NCBI RefSeq assembly: GCF_040222385.1
Contig: NZ_JAVKDF010000022.1
Span: 372,001-436,000 of the forward strand
Source of the DNA: Imperialibacter sp040222385
GTDB taxonomy: Bacteria; Bacteroidota; Bacteroidia; Cytophagales; Cyclobacteriaceae
Reading direction: 5' to 3'
Length of the DNA: 64,000 bases
Below the pieces are notes generated by a model, which saw only the letters and a program-made list of their open reading frames with translations, ran no database searches and was not told the DNA's origin. This document shows, piece by piece, positions 45,067-52,101 of the stretch; the first letter of the stretch is position 1, and every line of letters begins with the position of its first letter. The translations under genes were made by a program, and so were the position numbers.

Positions 45067-45739
45067 ACTGATCACCTACAATGTGAAGGTCATCTTCGCC
45101 AACAAGTTTGTATACTTTGTGGTGGCGGCCTTCCTGTTTTTTGGGTTTATCGTGCTCATTGCCATCTTCGACGACCCCAACTTCAACGAGGCCGTTATTT
45201 ACGGGTTCCTGGTGTTCCCCGGCCTGTTGCTCATCTTCTACCCCATGGCCTATGGCATTCAAAACGACGACGACTCCAAAATGCTGGAAACCATCTTCGG
45301 CATTCCCAACTACCGCTACAAGGTGTGGCTGGTGCGCTTTGTGATCACCGCCGGCGTGGCGGCCAGTATCCTGCTCGTGCTGGCAGCGCTGGCCAACTTC
45401 ACCCTGCTCCGCTTCGACATTTTGCCTATGCTGGGCCAGGTCATGTTTCCCATTGTCTTTCTTTCCTCGGTGGCCTTTGTGGTGTCTACCCTCATCCGCA
45501 ATGGCAACGGCACGGCCATCGTGATCGTGATCATTGCCTTTATGTTCTTTGTGTTTGCCAACCCGCTGCAAAGCAGCCCCTACAACGTGTTCCTCAACCC
45601 CTTCAGCGAACCCCGTGACATGAGCGAGTTCATCTGGACCACCATCATTTTCCGCAACCGCCTCTACCTGCTGGTAGCCACGAGCCTATGCCTGCTTTAC
45701 GGGATGTATAATTTGCAGTACAGGGAGCGGTTTATTTGA
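45038..45739 (+). CDS. ABC-2-type permease partner
   Basis: Integral membrane protein of 233 residues with six predicted helices (near 12-32, 45-65, 95-118, 122-142, 148-168, 205-223). It has half-permease size and ABC-2-like features. Its start lies inside the last 29 bp of the RND-ABC fusion gene, a strong sign of coupled translation. It is therefore the likely membrane partner of the fused ATPase domain. No substrate motif is visible. Confidence 0.83.
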   Translation: MKSYLFLLYRLITYNVKVIFANKFVYFVVAAFLFFGFIVLIAIFDDPNFNEAVIYGFLVFPGLLLIFYPMAYGIQNDDDSKMLETIFGIPNYRYKVWLVRFVITAGVAASILLVLAALANFTLLRFDILPMLGQVMFPIVFLSSVAFVVSTLIRNGNGTAIVIVIIAFMFFVFANPLQSSPYNVFLNPFSEPRDMSEFIWTTIIFRNRLYLLVATSLCLLYGMYNLQYRERFI

Positions 45740-45907
45740 GGAAAATGCAGATTGGGTTAGGGATATGAAAAAGGCGCTCACGACGCATAAATCAACAATT
45801 CTTTCTAGCCACCTAGGGCCTCCTTGCAAAAAACTCATTCATGATGGTGAGAATTCGCACTAATTTCACTTTAAATGTTTTGAAGATGAAATGGGTTAGC
45901 CACTGAA

Positions 45908-46657
45908 CTAGGCGACGTTACCTTTTTTAGAAAAGTCAATAAGATGTAACAGATCATCGATCACAATTCTTAAATCATCTTTGATTTTGTCTAAATCTGC
46001 TTTTTTTGCACTGAATCTCCGATTATGTGCACTTAAATCTCCATATTTTTTTATTTGCGGCAGACTCGATGCCGTATTTCTACTTATAGACCAGGAGTTT
46101 TCAGATTGAAATTTTACGATTAAATCACTTAGGAAAAAAAAGTGATCATCAGGCCCCTTTATTTTTGATTCAATTTGATGTTTTTCGAAACATTCAATTA
46201 TCAGCGTTTCGATGAGCTTTCTAGTCATCACTAAAGATGCATCATACAGTCCTACGTCATAGCAAATGCAAGCTTGCTTAGCAATTTTCTCCAAGTACCC
46301 TCTCGTATCTTGAAACAGAGACATTGGAAAAAGGTCGTTAGTTGGTTTTGGGATTTGAACTTCACCAACTTCCTGATCGATACTGAGCTTTCGGCGCCTT
46401 TCCAACAAGTACTGAGTACCTCTCTTTATGAATTTCTGGTGTTTACTCTTTTTTGAAAACTTACCCAAATATGCATTGATATTCGAGTACGCTGGGATAT
46501 GAAGGGAGCTAAAACAGCCTTCAATTTCCTTCGCTTTTGCACCTCCTTCTTTTTTTTCTATTATAAGAATATAGTAAACGAGGTAGTCAATCTGCTCGGC
46601 GCTACTCAACGAGTCAAAATGTGGAAGGCGACCAACAAACGTTTCCAATGACTCCAT
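45908..46657 (-). CDS. Uncharacterised protein, winged-helix-like N-terminus and HEPN/DUF4145-like C-terminus
   Basis: Cytoplasmic protein of 249 residues with no sure family. Residues about 18-90 look like a winged helix (IDYLVYYILIIEKKEGGAKA, INAYLGKFSKKSKHQKFIKR). Residues about 120-245 are all-helical with RKLIETLIIECFEKH and YGDLSAHNRRFSAKKADLD, a layout like DUF4145/HEPN proteins, in which an R/N-xxxx-H motif often marks an RNase. It lies 9 bp after the zinc-ribbon gene on the same strand, so the two form an operon. Both are AT-richer than the flanking genes, which suggests acquisition. A defence or toxin role is possible but unproven. Confidence 0.6.
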   Translation of the reverse strand: MESLETFVGRLPHFDSLSSAEQIDYLVYYILIIEKKEGGAKAKEIEGCFSSLHIPAYSNINAYLGKFSKKSKHQKFIKRGTQYLLERRRKLSIDQEVGEVQIPKPTNDLFPMSLFQDTRGYLEKIAKQACICYDVGLYDASLVMTRKLIETLIIECFEKHQIESKIKGPDDHFFFLSDLIVKFQSENSWSISRNTASSLPQIKKYGDLSAHNRRFSAKKADLDKIKDDLRIVIDDLLHLIDFSKKGNVA

Positions 46658-46666
46658 TACCTAAAG

Positions 46667-47803
46667 CTACCAATTATCTTCAACGTAAATCTCACCATGT
46701 CTTGAAAGCCGCCATGATCCATTTTCCCCTTCTTCAAACCAGGCTTTTGAGTTTTTGAAATTGATAATTTGCTGCCTAAGATGCTTCGGTCGTTTGTCCA
46801 GTTGCAAAACTCGATAGGCATAATCTATATTGCCGTCGGAGAAACTATTCTGCCCCAATATTTTGGTGATATAGTATGCAATTGTGAGAATTCTTTTTCC
46901 GGTGTTTTTTCCAGGAGTTTTATCTTCATAAAATTTCCCAAGAGTCTTTTCACCGCTGTGAGTATCAAATTTTTCCTGAACAACATTCTTTGCTAAGGTC
47001 TTCTTTGTTGTGAGGTTTTGTGGTTTTTCCTTTGGCTTATTAACCGTCTTGCTTGATAGTTTCTGCCTTTTGCCAGGGCTACCATTTTTTCTTTGAACTA
47101 TCTCCTTTGCTCTTTCTATTCCATTGTCAAGAAGAGAGTATATTCCATCTCCTAGCGGATTTACGTCTCCTGACTTCACTGTTGCATTCAAATAGGGAGT
47201 AAGTTGACTAATTCTTTTCTTATTTTTTCTTCGGGATGATTCATATGCCTCTATGAGATTTTGACGAGTGAAGGTCTTAACTCCAAAGTCAGACGAGTAA
47301 AAAGCATAAACAACTATCCATTCAGATTCATTTGCTGGAAGATTTTTTATTGCTATCGTATCAAGGCTTGGGTAACCTTTAGCTGAGTCCGATATTTTTT
47401 CTTGTTTTCCGTCGTTTTTCTTTTCAATCTCCTCTAAACTAGTGTCTGTGACATCAATAGTATTGTCTTTGAGATCAGCGCTTTGTGAACTATCGCTACT
47501 GAAGAGTAGCTGTCTACTAGTAACAATTTTGCCAAACGTTTCCACAACATCCTTACCTATCGGATCTGTAAATCTGGCTTCAAAGGTTCTGCCATCAGAG
47601 TTCTCTTTAAATGTTATTTCGTTAAAAGCACCGGAACTACTTTCCACGCTTGTGACCGCAGTCCCACAAGCGCTACAAAAATTAGATTTTGAAGTAAAGC
47701 TTTGATTACACTTCTTACATTTCAACGGGGTACCGCAATTCGTACAAAATAATCCACCTTTTAAAATCCGGCTGCTACAACTAGGGCAAACAATTTCTTC
47801 CAT
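46667..47803 (-). CDS. Double zinc-ribbon protein with winged-helix-like modules
   Basis: Cytoplasmic protein of 378 residues, family not recognised. The N-terminus has four CxxC pairs forming two zinc ribbons (CPSCSSRILKGGLFCTNCG at 6-24 and CKKCNQSFTSKSNFCSACG at 29-47). Two regions look like related winged-helix units: about 160-235 (WIVVYAFYSSDFGVKTFTRQ, then LTPYLNATVKSGDVNPLGDG) and about 300-378 (ILTIAYYITKILGQNSFSDG, GSWRLSRHGEIYVEDNW). A Lys/Thr-rich linker separates them. The next gene, 9 bp away, has a similar N-terminal unit. AT-rich composition marks it as accessory DNA. Nucleic-acid binding is inferred from these parts. Confidence 0.65.
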   Translation of the reverse strand: MEEIVCPSCSSRILKGGLFCTNCGTPLKCKKCNQSFTSKSNFCSACGTAVTSVESSSGAFNEITFKENSDGRTFEARFTDPIGKDVVETFGKIVTSRQLLFSSDSSQSADLKDNTIDVTDTSLEEIEKKNDGKQEKISDSAKGYPSLDTIAIKNLPANESEWIVVYAFYSSDFGVKTFTRQNLIEAYESSRRKNKKRISQLTPYLNATVKSGDVNPLGDGIYSLLDNGIERAKEIVQRKNGSPGKRQKLSSKTVNKPKEKPQNLTTKKTLAKNVVQEKFDTHSGEKTLGKFYEDKTPGKNTGKRILTIAYYITKILGQNSFSDGNIDYAYRVLQLDKRPKHLRQQIINFKNSKAWFEEGENGSWRLSRHGEIYVEDNW

Positions 47804-47955
47804 TCCGTGGCGACTATTTAGTTTACTAAGAATGCGGACATCTAACTCATTTGGAGTAAATACACCTATTTTAAGCTAAAAGTAGTCTCTTTTTCACTCA
47901 TTCTGTAGGATAATCATCTTTTTCTCTTTTCTTCCCTCTCCAAGGCACACACGAC

Positions 47956-48029
47956 AAGCGCTTATGGTGGGGTCAGGCAAGCGCTTTTGGTAAAATGGTT
48001 ATTTTATTATGCTCTGAAACGACTGAAAT
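47956..48029. repeat. Two-unit AAGCGCTT palindrome array with conserved flank
   Basis: AAGCGCTT occurs at 47956-47963 and 47979-47986, 23 bp apart, followed 27 bp later by CTGAAACGACTGAAAT (48014-48029). The nine-unit array at 50407-50595 has the same period and the same flank at exactly the same distance, so the two are copies of one element. Confidence 0.75.
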
Positions 48030-48093
48030 AAGGTTTTGAGGGAAGAGAATGACGGTTTATTGACTCTGATCTGCCATAGCTTTCATCACCATA

Positions 48094-48215
48094 GTCATTT
48101 CATAGCGCAGCGGAGAAGTCTCCAAGACATACCACCGAGGACAGATATAGCGCCTGATCCACTTTAATGCCATTACCCAGGGGATCCCTCGCTCGTTCCT
48201 CGCAATCGGGATGAC
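48094..48215. repeat. GTCAT...ATGAC palindromic element, copy 1
   Basis: A 122-bp element starts with GTCATTTCATAGCGCAGCGG and ends with TTCCTCGCAATCGGGATGAC. The ends are imperfect inverted repeats, so it can fold. The next copy begins 199 bp further on. This style of short non-coding repeat is common between Bacteroidota genes. Confidence 0.65.
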
Positions 48216-48292
48216 GCTGGTATGGGGAGGTCGGTTGTACTTATATTTCGTTGATTCAATGTTGCTGAACAGCCAACCTCTCTAAAAGCATC

Positions 48293-48440
48293 GTCATTTC
48301 GTAGTGAAACGGAGAAATCTCCCTGACATACCACCCAGGACTGATACAGTGCCTTATCCATCCTAGTGCAATCATCATGGGGATGCCGTTCCTGCGTCGG
48401 GTTCCACGTCGGCTCGCTCGTTCCTCGCAATCTACATGAC
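48293..48440. repeat. GTCAT...ATGAC palindromic element, copy 2
   Basis: A 148-bp copy starts with GTCATTTCGTAGTGAAACGG and ends with TTCCTCGCAATCTACATGAC. It is in tandem with copy 1 and shares the internal GACATACCACC and GATCC/GATGCC blocks, with a 26-bp longer centre. Confidence 0.65.
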
Positions 48441-48506
48441 GGCAACCTTGGGCAAAGAAGTGGACGAAATAACGACACTCTCATTTGCAGCCATTAACTA
48501 ATCGGG

Positions 48507-49328
48507 TCAAAGTTGACTAGCATCGGAATTTTTAACAGCTGTCAGGGTAATTGTTTTTCCTTTCACCTGTAGTCGAGAATTTACTACATCAAGAGATAGG
48601 TCTGTTGCTCGAATATCATAAGCATAAGCTACATTGTCTTCAGAAATAATTATTAGGTATTCCACACCAGGCAAATCCGATCCACCCGGATGATACTTTC
48701 CCTTTATCGATGTAGTGAAATCTCCTACCTTAACTTTAGCTCTAACTGTTACCGAACCATCAATAAAACTTAGGACAAAGGGAAGTTTGTTATGTTCTAA
48801 AGTAAAGTCATAAGAAAAAGTGCCGCTTGACGACGATTGTCTAGAACAATAGGAATTCTTAAAGGCCATTTCTTCGTCAAGGAGACCTCCTATAGCAGAC
48901 AATAACGTTTTCCAATCGTCAGAAGTTAAATTACTCCAATTTCTCTCTATACCGACTTTAGCTTCAACTGTTCTAACAATATCCCTTAACAAACTATTTG
49001 CACTTACTATCTCAGCCATCGATTGGGGCGGTGATAGTTTAGTTCTTGCAGTTCCAGAATACATACCTATTGCATAGTTACCCAAACGATACAAAGTATT
49101 CCACATTTCATAGCTATGATCATGGTTGGCATTCGCTCTTCGATGACCATTCGTAGTACCCATGGCCCTCTCAGCATTGTTTTTTAAAGCCCTTAAATTG
49201 CGTAATTCTGGCTCTATTATTCTGTAGGTTCCGCTTTCCCAGGGAGTCATATAACGCTCACAAGCAGAAACGTCAGAACTAAAAGATAGTACAAAAACAA
49301 AAATGGGAGGTAGTAGCAGATTTTTCAT
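48507..49328 (-). CDS. Secreted protein of unknown function
   Basis: Exported protein of 273 residues with a Sec signal (LLLPPIFVFVLSFSSDVSA) and an early Cys (ACERYMTPW). No family recognised. The first half is helical (IIEPELRNLRALKNNAERAM, NSLLRDIVRTVEAKVG), the second half beta-rich with strongly alternating strands (VLSFIDGSVTVRAKVKVGDF, LQVKGKTITLTAVKN). It lies alone in repeat-rich, AT-rich DNA. The open frame, signal peptide and normal codon pattern support a real gene. Confidence 0.7.
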   Translation of the reverse strand: MKNLLLPPIFVFVLSFSSDVSACERYMTPWESGTYRIIEPELRNLRALKNNAERAMGTTNGHRRANANHDHSYEMWNTLYRLGNYAIGMYSGTARTKLSPPQSMAEIVSANSLLRDIVRTVEAKVGIERNWSNLTSDDWKTLLSAIGGLLDEEMAFKNSYCSRQSSSSGTFSYDFTLEHNKLPFVLSFIDGSVTVRAKVKVGDFTTSIKGKYHPGGSDLPGVEYLIIISEDNVAYAYDIRATDLSLDVVNSRLQVKGKTITLTAVKNSDASQL

Positions 49329-49655
49329 ACAGCATAGATTTTAGTTTAAAATTTAGCGTGGGTAAATTTCAACTAGCTGCTCACCTACTAGGGACGTCCT
49401 TGAGCCGTCTCACATTTAAAACGTAGTTAGACTAAACATTGTTCTTTGCTCTACGAACAATTCAGAATCAAAAGGGAAGAAAATTTCAGTTTTATTAAAT
49501 TGATACAATAAACCTCCTTTATAGCACCACTTTTGATTTTTTTACAAAACTTGACCACAAAAAACAATTCGCCTTCAAAGAATTCAAGATCAAACAGAGT
49601 CTCATCGTATTTGCAGTATTTGGCTTACGGCCAGTGCAGGCGAGATCTAAACAGA

Positions 49656-49782
49656 GTGATAGTGAAGTGAGCCAGAACAGAATCCCCCGACCTGGACGGA
49701 GGTTTATCTGGCTTGCTGCCCGGCTTTGAGGATTCCTCGCCCCTTCGTTGCAACCGGGGTGATGCTGGTGTGGTGGCAGGGC
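49656..49782. repeat. GTCAT...ATGAC-type element, degenerate copy
   Basis: AGTGAAGTGAGCCAGAACAG and, about 60 bp later, GATTCCTCGCCCCTTCGTTG followed by GGGGTGATGCTGGTGTGG resemble the left and right ends of the 48.1-48.4 kb elements. The copy is diverged. Confidence 0.45.
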
Positions 49783-49904
49783 TGGCACCCAGTTTCCAAC
49801 CATCTTGCCATGGCGTGTCTGTTAGTTGATTGAGGTTTGAGCCAAAGCCTGAAGCTTAGGTAAGCAGCATCAAATCTTACTTTTGCCCTCCCGATTAACC
49901 CAAT

Positions 49905-49930
49905 AAAAAAAGGCCCGAAGGCCTTTTTCA
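49905..49930. terminator. Intrinsic terminator
   Basis: AAAAAGGCC / GGCCTTTTT (49907-49915 and 49920-49928) form a perfect 9-bp stem with a CGAA tetraloop and T/A tails. It lies about 150 bp downstream, on the minus strand, of the HU-like pseudogene and probably belonged to it; it could act in both directions. Confidence 0.8.
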
Positions 49931-50079
49931 TCATCTTAACCGGCAGTGAAACTGCTCACCTCCTGGGCTTTTTACGTCGGGTCTTTAAAAGTTGGCGTTG
50001 AGTTTTGGTTTTCCGGCCAACTTTTCTGAAAAGTTCACCATCTTTTTTCAAACCCTCACCAACTTTTTCAGGCCCTAAA

Positions 50080-50295
50080 TCAGGGAGTGCTACCGTTAGT
50101 TGGCTCCGGTGGCATGCTGCCATTGTTTTTCCTTTTAAAGTCCGCTGCCTGGAGGGTTCTCATAAAGATTTTACCCGGCTTAAACCTTACTTTGGCTGCC
50201 GAGATATTACTCTTCTTGAACTCTTCGGGGCTGGCTGCTCCTTCTGACTTCACACTGGTGTAAAAAGTACCCAGGTCACCCCCAACGGAAGGCAG
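50080..50295 (-). pseudogene. HU-like DNA-binding protein, C-terminal fragment
   Basis: The minus strand reads GDLGTFYTSVKSEGAASPEE followed by FKKSNISAAKVRFKPGKIFM, then RTLQAADFKRKNNG and a stop at 50080. This is the C-terminal half of the HU/HIG-type DNA-binding proteins found in many copies in Bacteroidota (usual pattern GDFGTF...SEGA...I...K..F.PGK). An in-frame TAG lies a few codons before the conserved glycines, and the N-terminal 70-80 residues are absent. A partial open stretch in another frame upstream may be the rest after a frameshift. The AAGCGCTT array starts about 110 bp upstream, where the missing part should be. Confidence 0.7.
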
Positions 50296-50403
50296 CTATC
50301 AGTTATTAGAACAAAGCGCACAGCCGTTCGATAGGTACCCAGAGCAACTGCTTTAACCACGAAACCTTGTACCACTACCAGTGAAGCCTTCGTGTGGGTA
50401 GGT

Positions 50404-50638
50404 GTTAAGCCCTTATGCGGGTTGGTGACAAGCCGTTGTCCGTTGGCTGTTAAGCCGTTGTCCGTCTTCAGTTAAGCGCTTGTCCGTTGGCAGATAAGCG
50501 CTTATGAGGGGGTGAGACAAAGGCTTATGAGGTACCGAGACAAGCGCTTATCATAGGGTGAGACAAGCGCTTAACAGGTACCGGGATAAGCGCTTGTGAT
50601 TCAACGACCCTGTTTTTGTGTCCTGAAACGATTGAAAT
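50404..50638. repeat. Nine-unit 22-23 bp tandem array of AAGCGCTT palindromes
   Basis: Palindromic cores start at 50407, 50430, 50452, 50474, 50496, 50519, 50542, 50565 and 50588, so the period is 22 or 23 bp throughout. Five cores are exact AAGCGCTT; the others vary at one or two bases (AAGCCGTT, AAGCCCTT, AAAGGCTT). Units alternate linkers such as GGTACCG and GGGTGAGA. The array is followed after 27 bp by CTGAAACGATTGAAAT (50623-50638), as in the two-unit copy at 47956. There are no unique spacers of CRISPR size. Confidence 0.85.
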
Positions 50639-50754
50639 GGGCTTATTTGGGGGTAAAGCCTCTCCGCTACAGCTTCGAACACAACCGTCGTTTCGTTGCC
50701 CAGCAAGATGATTCTCGTAATCGGGACTGTAGCTATTGCTTTATCGCCAACACC

Positions 50755-50932
50755 CGGCGTCTGACGGCCGCCGCCCTATGGCCTTCCCGCCGTACCGACG
50801 CCTGGCCGCTGTAGAGCCCCGAAACCGAAGCTGGTACCTCAAAAAAAGACCCTTGCCGCTTCGAAGATTAAAGAGGTTACACCTGCGGGGTGGTGAGAGT
50901 AACCTCTTTAATTAGAGTTTGCTCTGCAAGGG
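50755..50932. repeat. Composite repeat, P and E modules
   Basis: The P module (about 50755-50810) carries CTGACGGCCGCCGCCC and CCGTACCGACGCCTGGC. The E module (50850-50932) has an inner perfect 14-bp stem, ATTAAAGAGGTTAC / GTAACCTCTTTAAT (50867-50880, 50899-50912), with an 18-nt loop. It also has an outer CCCTTGC/GCAAGGG pair. Related copies occur near 55.7, 60.6 and 63.5 kb. Confidence 0.8.
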
Positions 50933-51127
50933 TGTTGCTACTTTCCTGCCTTCGCTTCATGGGTAAGGAGGTAGTCGGCATTCTCTCTCACATGTATGGC
51001 ATAGGTGCCCCGGGTGGGGAAAGTGGGTCTGGCTGTGAAAGGCCCATTGGGACTAGGGAGTGCTGAGGGCAGAGGCTACAGCAGCGAAAATTTATCGTAA
51101 ACTCAGAAATAAGGATCTTTACTCGCA

Positions 51128-51355
51128 CTAATCACATCTTTTTTCCCATTTACATTTCACTTTTCCATTTTTCATTCTCTTGCATACCTTCACCTTCCTG
51201 CAGGCTGGTTTTAATTTTTCTTTTACATGAATAACAAATGATTCAAACACGAGTTCTTCATCGACTCCCAGCTTATTTATTGCCTCATTGAGTGCTTTTT
51301 CGATTTCTTTATTAAAATGCGATTCGTCAATTTGGTTTAATTTCATTGTTCTCAA
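51128..51355 (-). CDS. Small Cys/Lys-rich hypothetical protein
   Basis: Protein of 75 residues (72 from the second ATG). Residues 10-50 are acidic and helical (ESHFNKEIEKALNEAINKLG). The C-terminus is basic with four cysteines spread through CRKVKVC and CKWEKRC, possibly a metal site or disulphides. It overlaps the lipoprotein gene by 4 bp and is the last of three coupled genes. No family recognised; the overlap is the best evidence that it is real. Confidence 0.6.
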   Translation of the reverse strand: MRTMKLNQIDESHFNKEIEKALNEAINKLGVDEELVFESFVIHVKEKLKPACRKVKVCKRMKNGKVKCKWEKRCD

Positions 51356-52101
51356 TGGTCAAGTGAATAAATGATTATCTCATGATTAAGAGGAGAGGCA
51401 TCTCCCTGTGTATTAACTAAAATATGAATGGGTCCAACATATGAAGTGTCGGGAGCCACAGAGAAAACTGCGTTGGCGGAATTTAAACTATAGCTACCAG
51501 GCCGAACCCTAAAATTCCCAATGGAATTTTGAGCTGAATCTGTTGCGGTTACTTCTATGGGATGATTGTTTGACACCATCCCGACAGGTGCTAAAAGTGC
51601 GATGCTCAGTTCAATCTCATTTCCAAAGCCTCTGACCACCCCAATCTTGCTGGGTGTAACAGAAATTTCATTCGGGTAATTCCTGGCAAATTCTACCTCA
51701 ACTCTCTCCTGAAATCCCGCCACCTGAACCTGTATGATTGCCTTACCCGCATCAGCCCCTGCTTTTAGCTGGGCTTCAACAAGGTGTTTGTTAGTGCCGC
51801 CCATGCTTCTTCGATAAGAAGTGCCTGAAAACTTTTGCGTTCCTGAGCTAACAAACGTGCCCAGATTTGTCTCTATCGAAACAGTCACGGTGTCGGCCTC
51901 AATCGGCAGCTCTACAACGATGGACGTTGTATCCAGCCCATTGGCTGATACCAGGCTTCTGGATGGCGTCACATTGACGATGACATCGTCAACGTTGAAG
52001 TTCGAAAGATCGTAAGCCTCGTCATCATAGAGAACGCAGGACCCCAGCCCCAGGCAAATGATTATTGGCAGAAAGAAATTGATAGCTCTCACGTTGTTCA
52101 T
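51352..52101 (-). CDS. Hypothetical lipoprotein with Ig-like domains
   Basis: Lipoprotein of 249 residues (signal NFFLPIIICLGLGSC, acylated C22). The mature part is all beta and reads like two invasin/Big_1-like Ig domains (SLVSANGLDTTSIVVELPIE, then TNLGTFVSSGTQKFSGTS; AGKAIIQVQVAGFQERVEVE). Such domains usually act as rigid spacers or in adhesion. It overlaps the genes on both sides by 4 bp, so it is translated with the 505-residue protein upstream and the 75-residue protein downstream. Confidence 0.75.
   Translation of the reverse strand: MNNVRAINFFLPIIICLGLGSCVLYDDEAYDLSNFNVDDVIVNVTPSRSLVSANGLDTTSIVVELPIEADTVTVSIETNLGTFVSSGTQKFSGTSYRRSMGGTNKHLVEAQLKAGADAGKAIIQVQVAGFQERVEVEFARNYPNEISVTPSKIGVVRGFGNEIELSIALLAPVGMVSNNHPIEVTATDSAQNSIGNFRVRPGSYSLNSANAVFSVAPDTSYVGPIHILVNTQGDASPLNHEIIIYSLDH

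Larger units (their letters stand above)
47804..48506. other. Repeat-filled intergenic region
   Basis: A 703-bp gap with no credible gene. It holds a two-unit copy of the AAGCGCTT array (47956-48029) and two copies of a GTCAT...ATGAC element, listed separately. Confidence 0.7.
49329..51127. other. 1.8-kb repeat-rich region without intact genes
   Basis: No intact gene is convincing here. The region holds a GTCAT-type repeat remnant, an intrinsic terminator, an HU-like pseudogene, the nine-unit AAGCGCTT array and copies of the P and E repeats. Small open frames in it run through repeats and have no family match that I recognise. Confidence 0.7.

Noticed and set aside
49519..49803. 94-residue minus-strand gene
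   Set aside because: The frame runs through a GTCAT-type repeat and has no family match or plausible start context.
50404..50638. CRISPR array
   Set aside because: The repeated core is only 8 bp with 14-15 bp similar linkers, the copies are degenerate, there are no unique 25-40 bp spacers, and no cas gene is nearby.
50596..50814. 72-residue plus-strand gene
   Set aside because: It begins in the palindrome array and ends in the P repeat module; translation of repeats.
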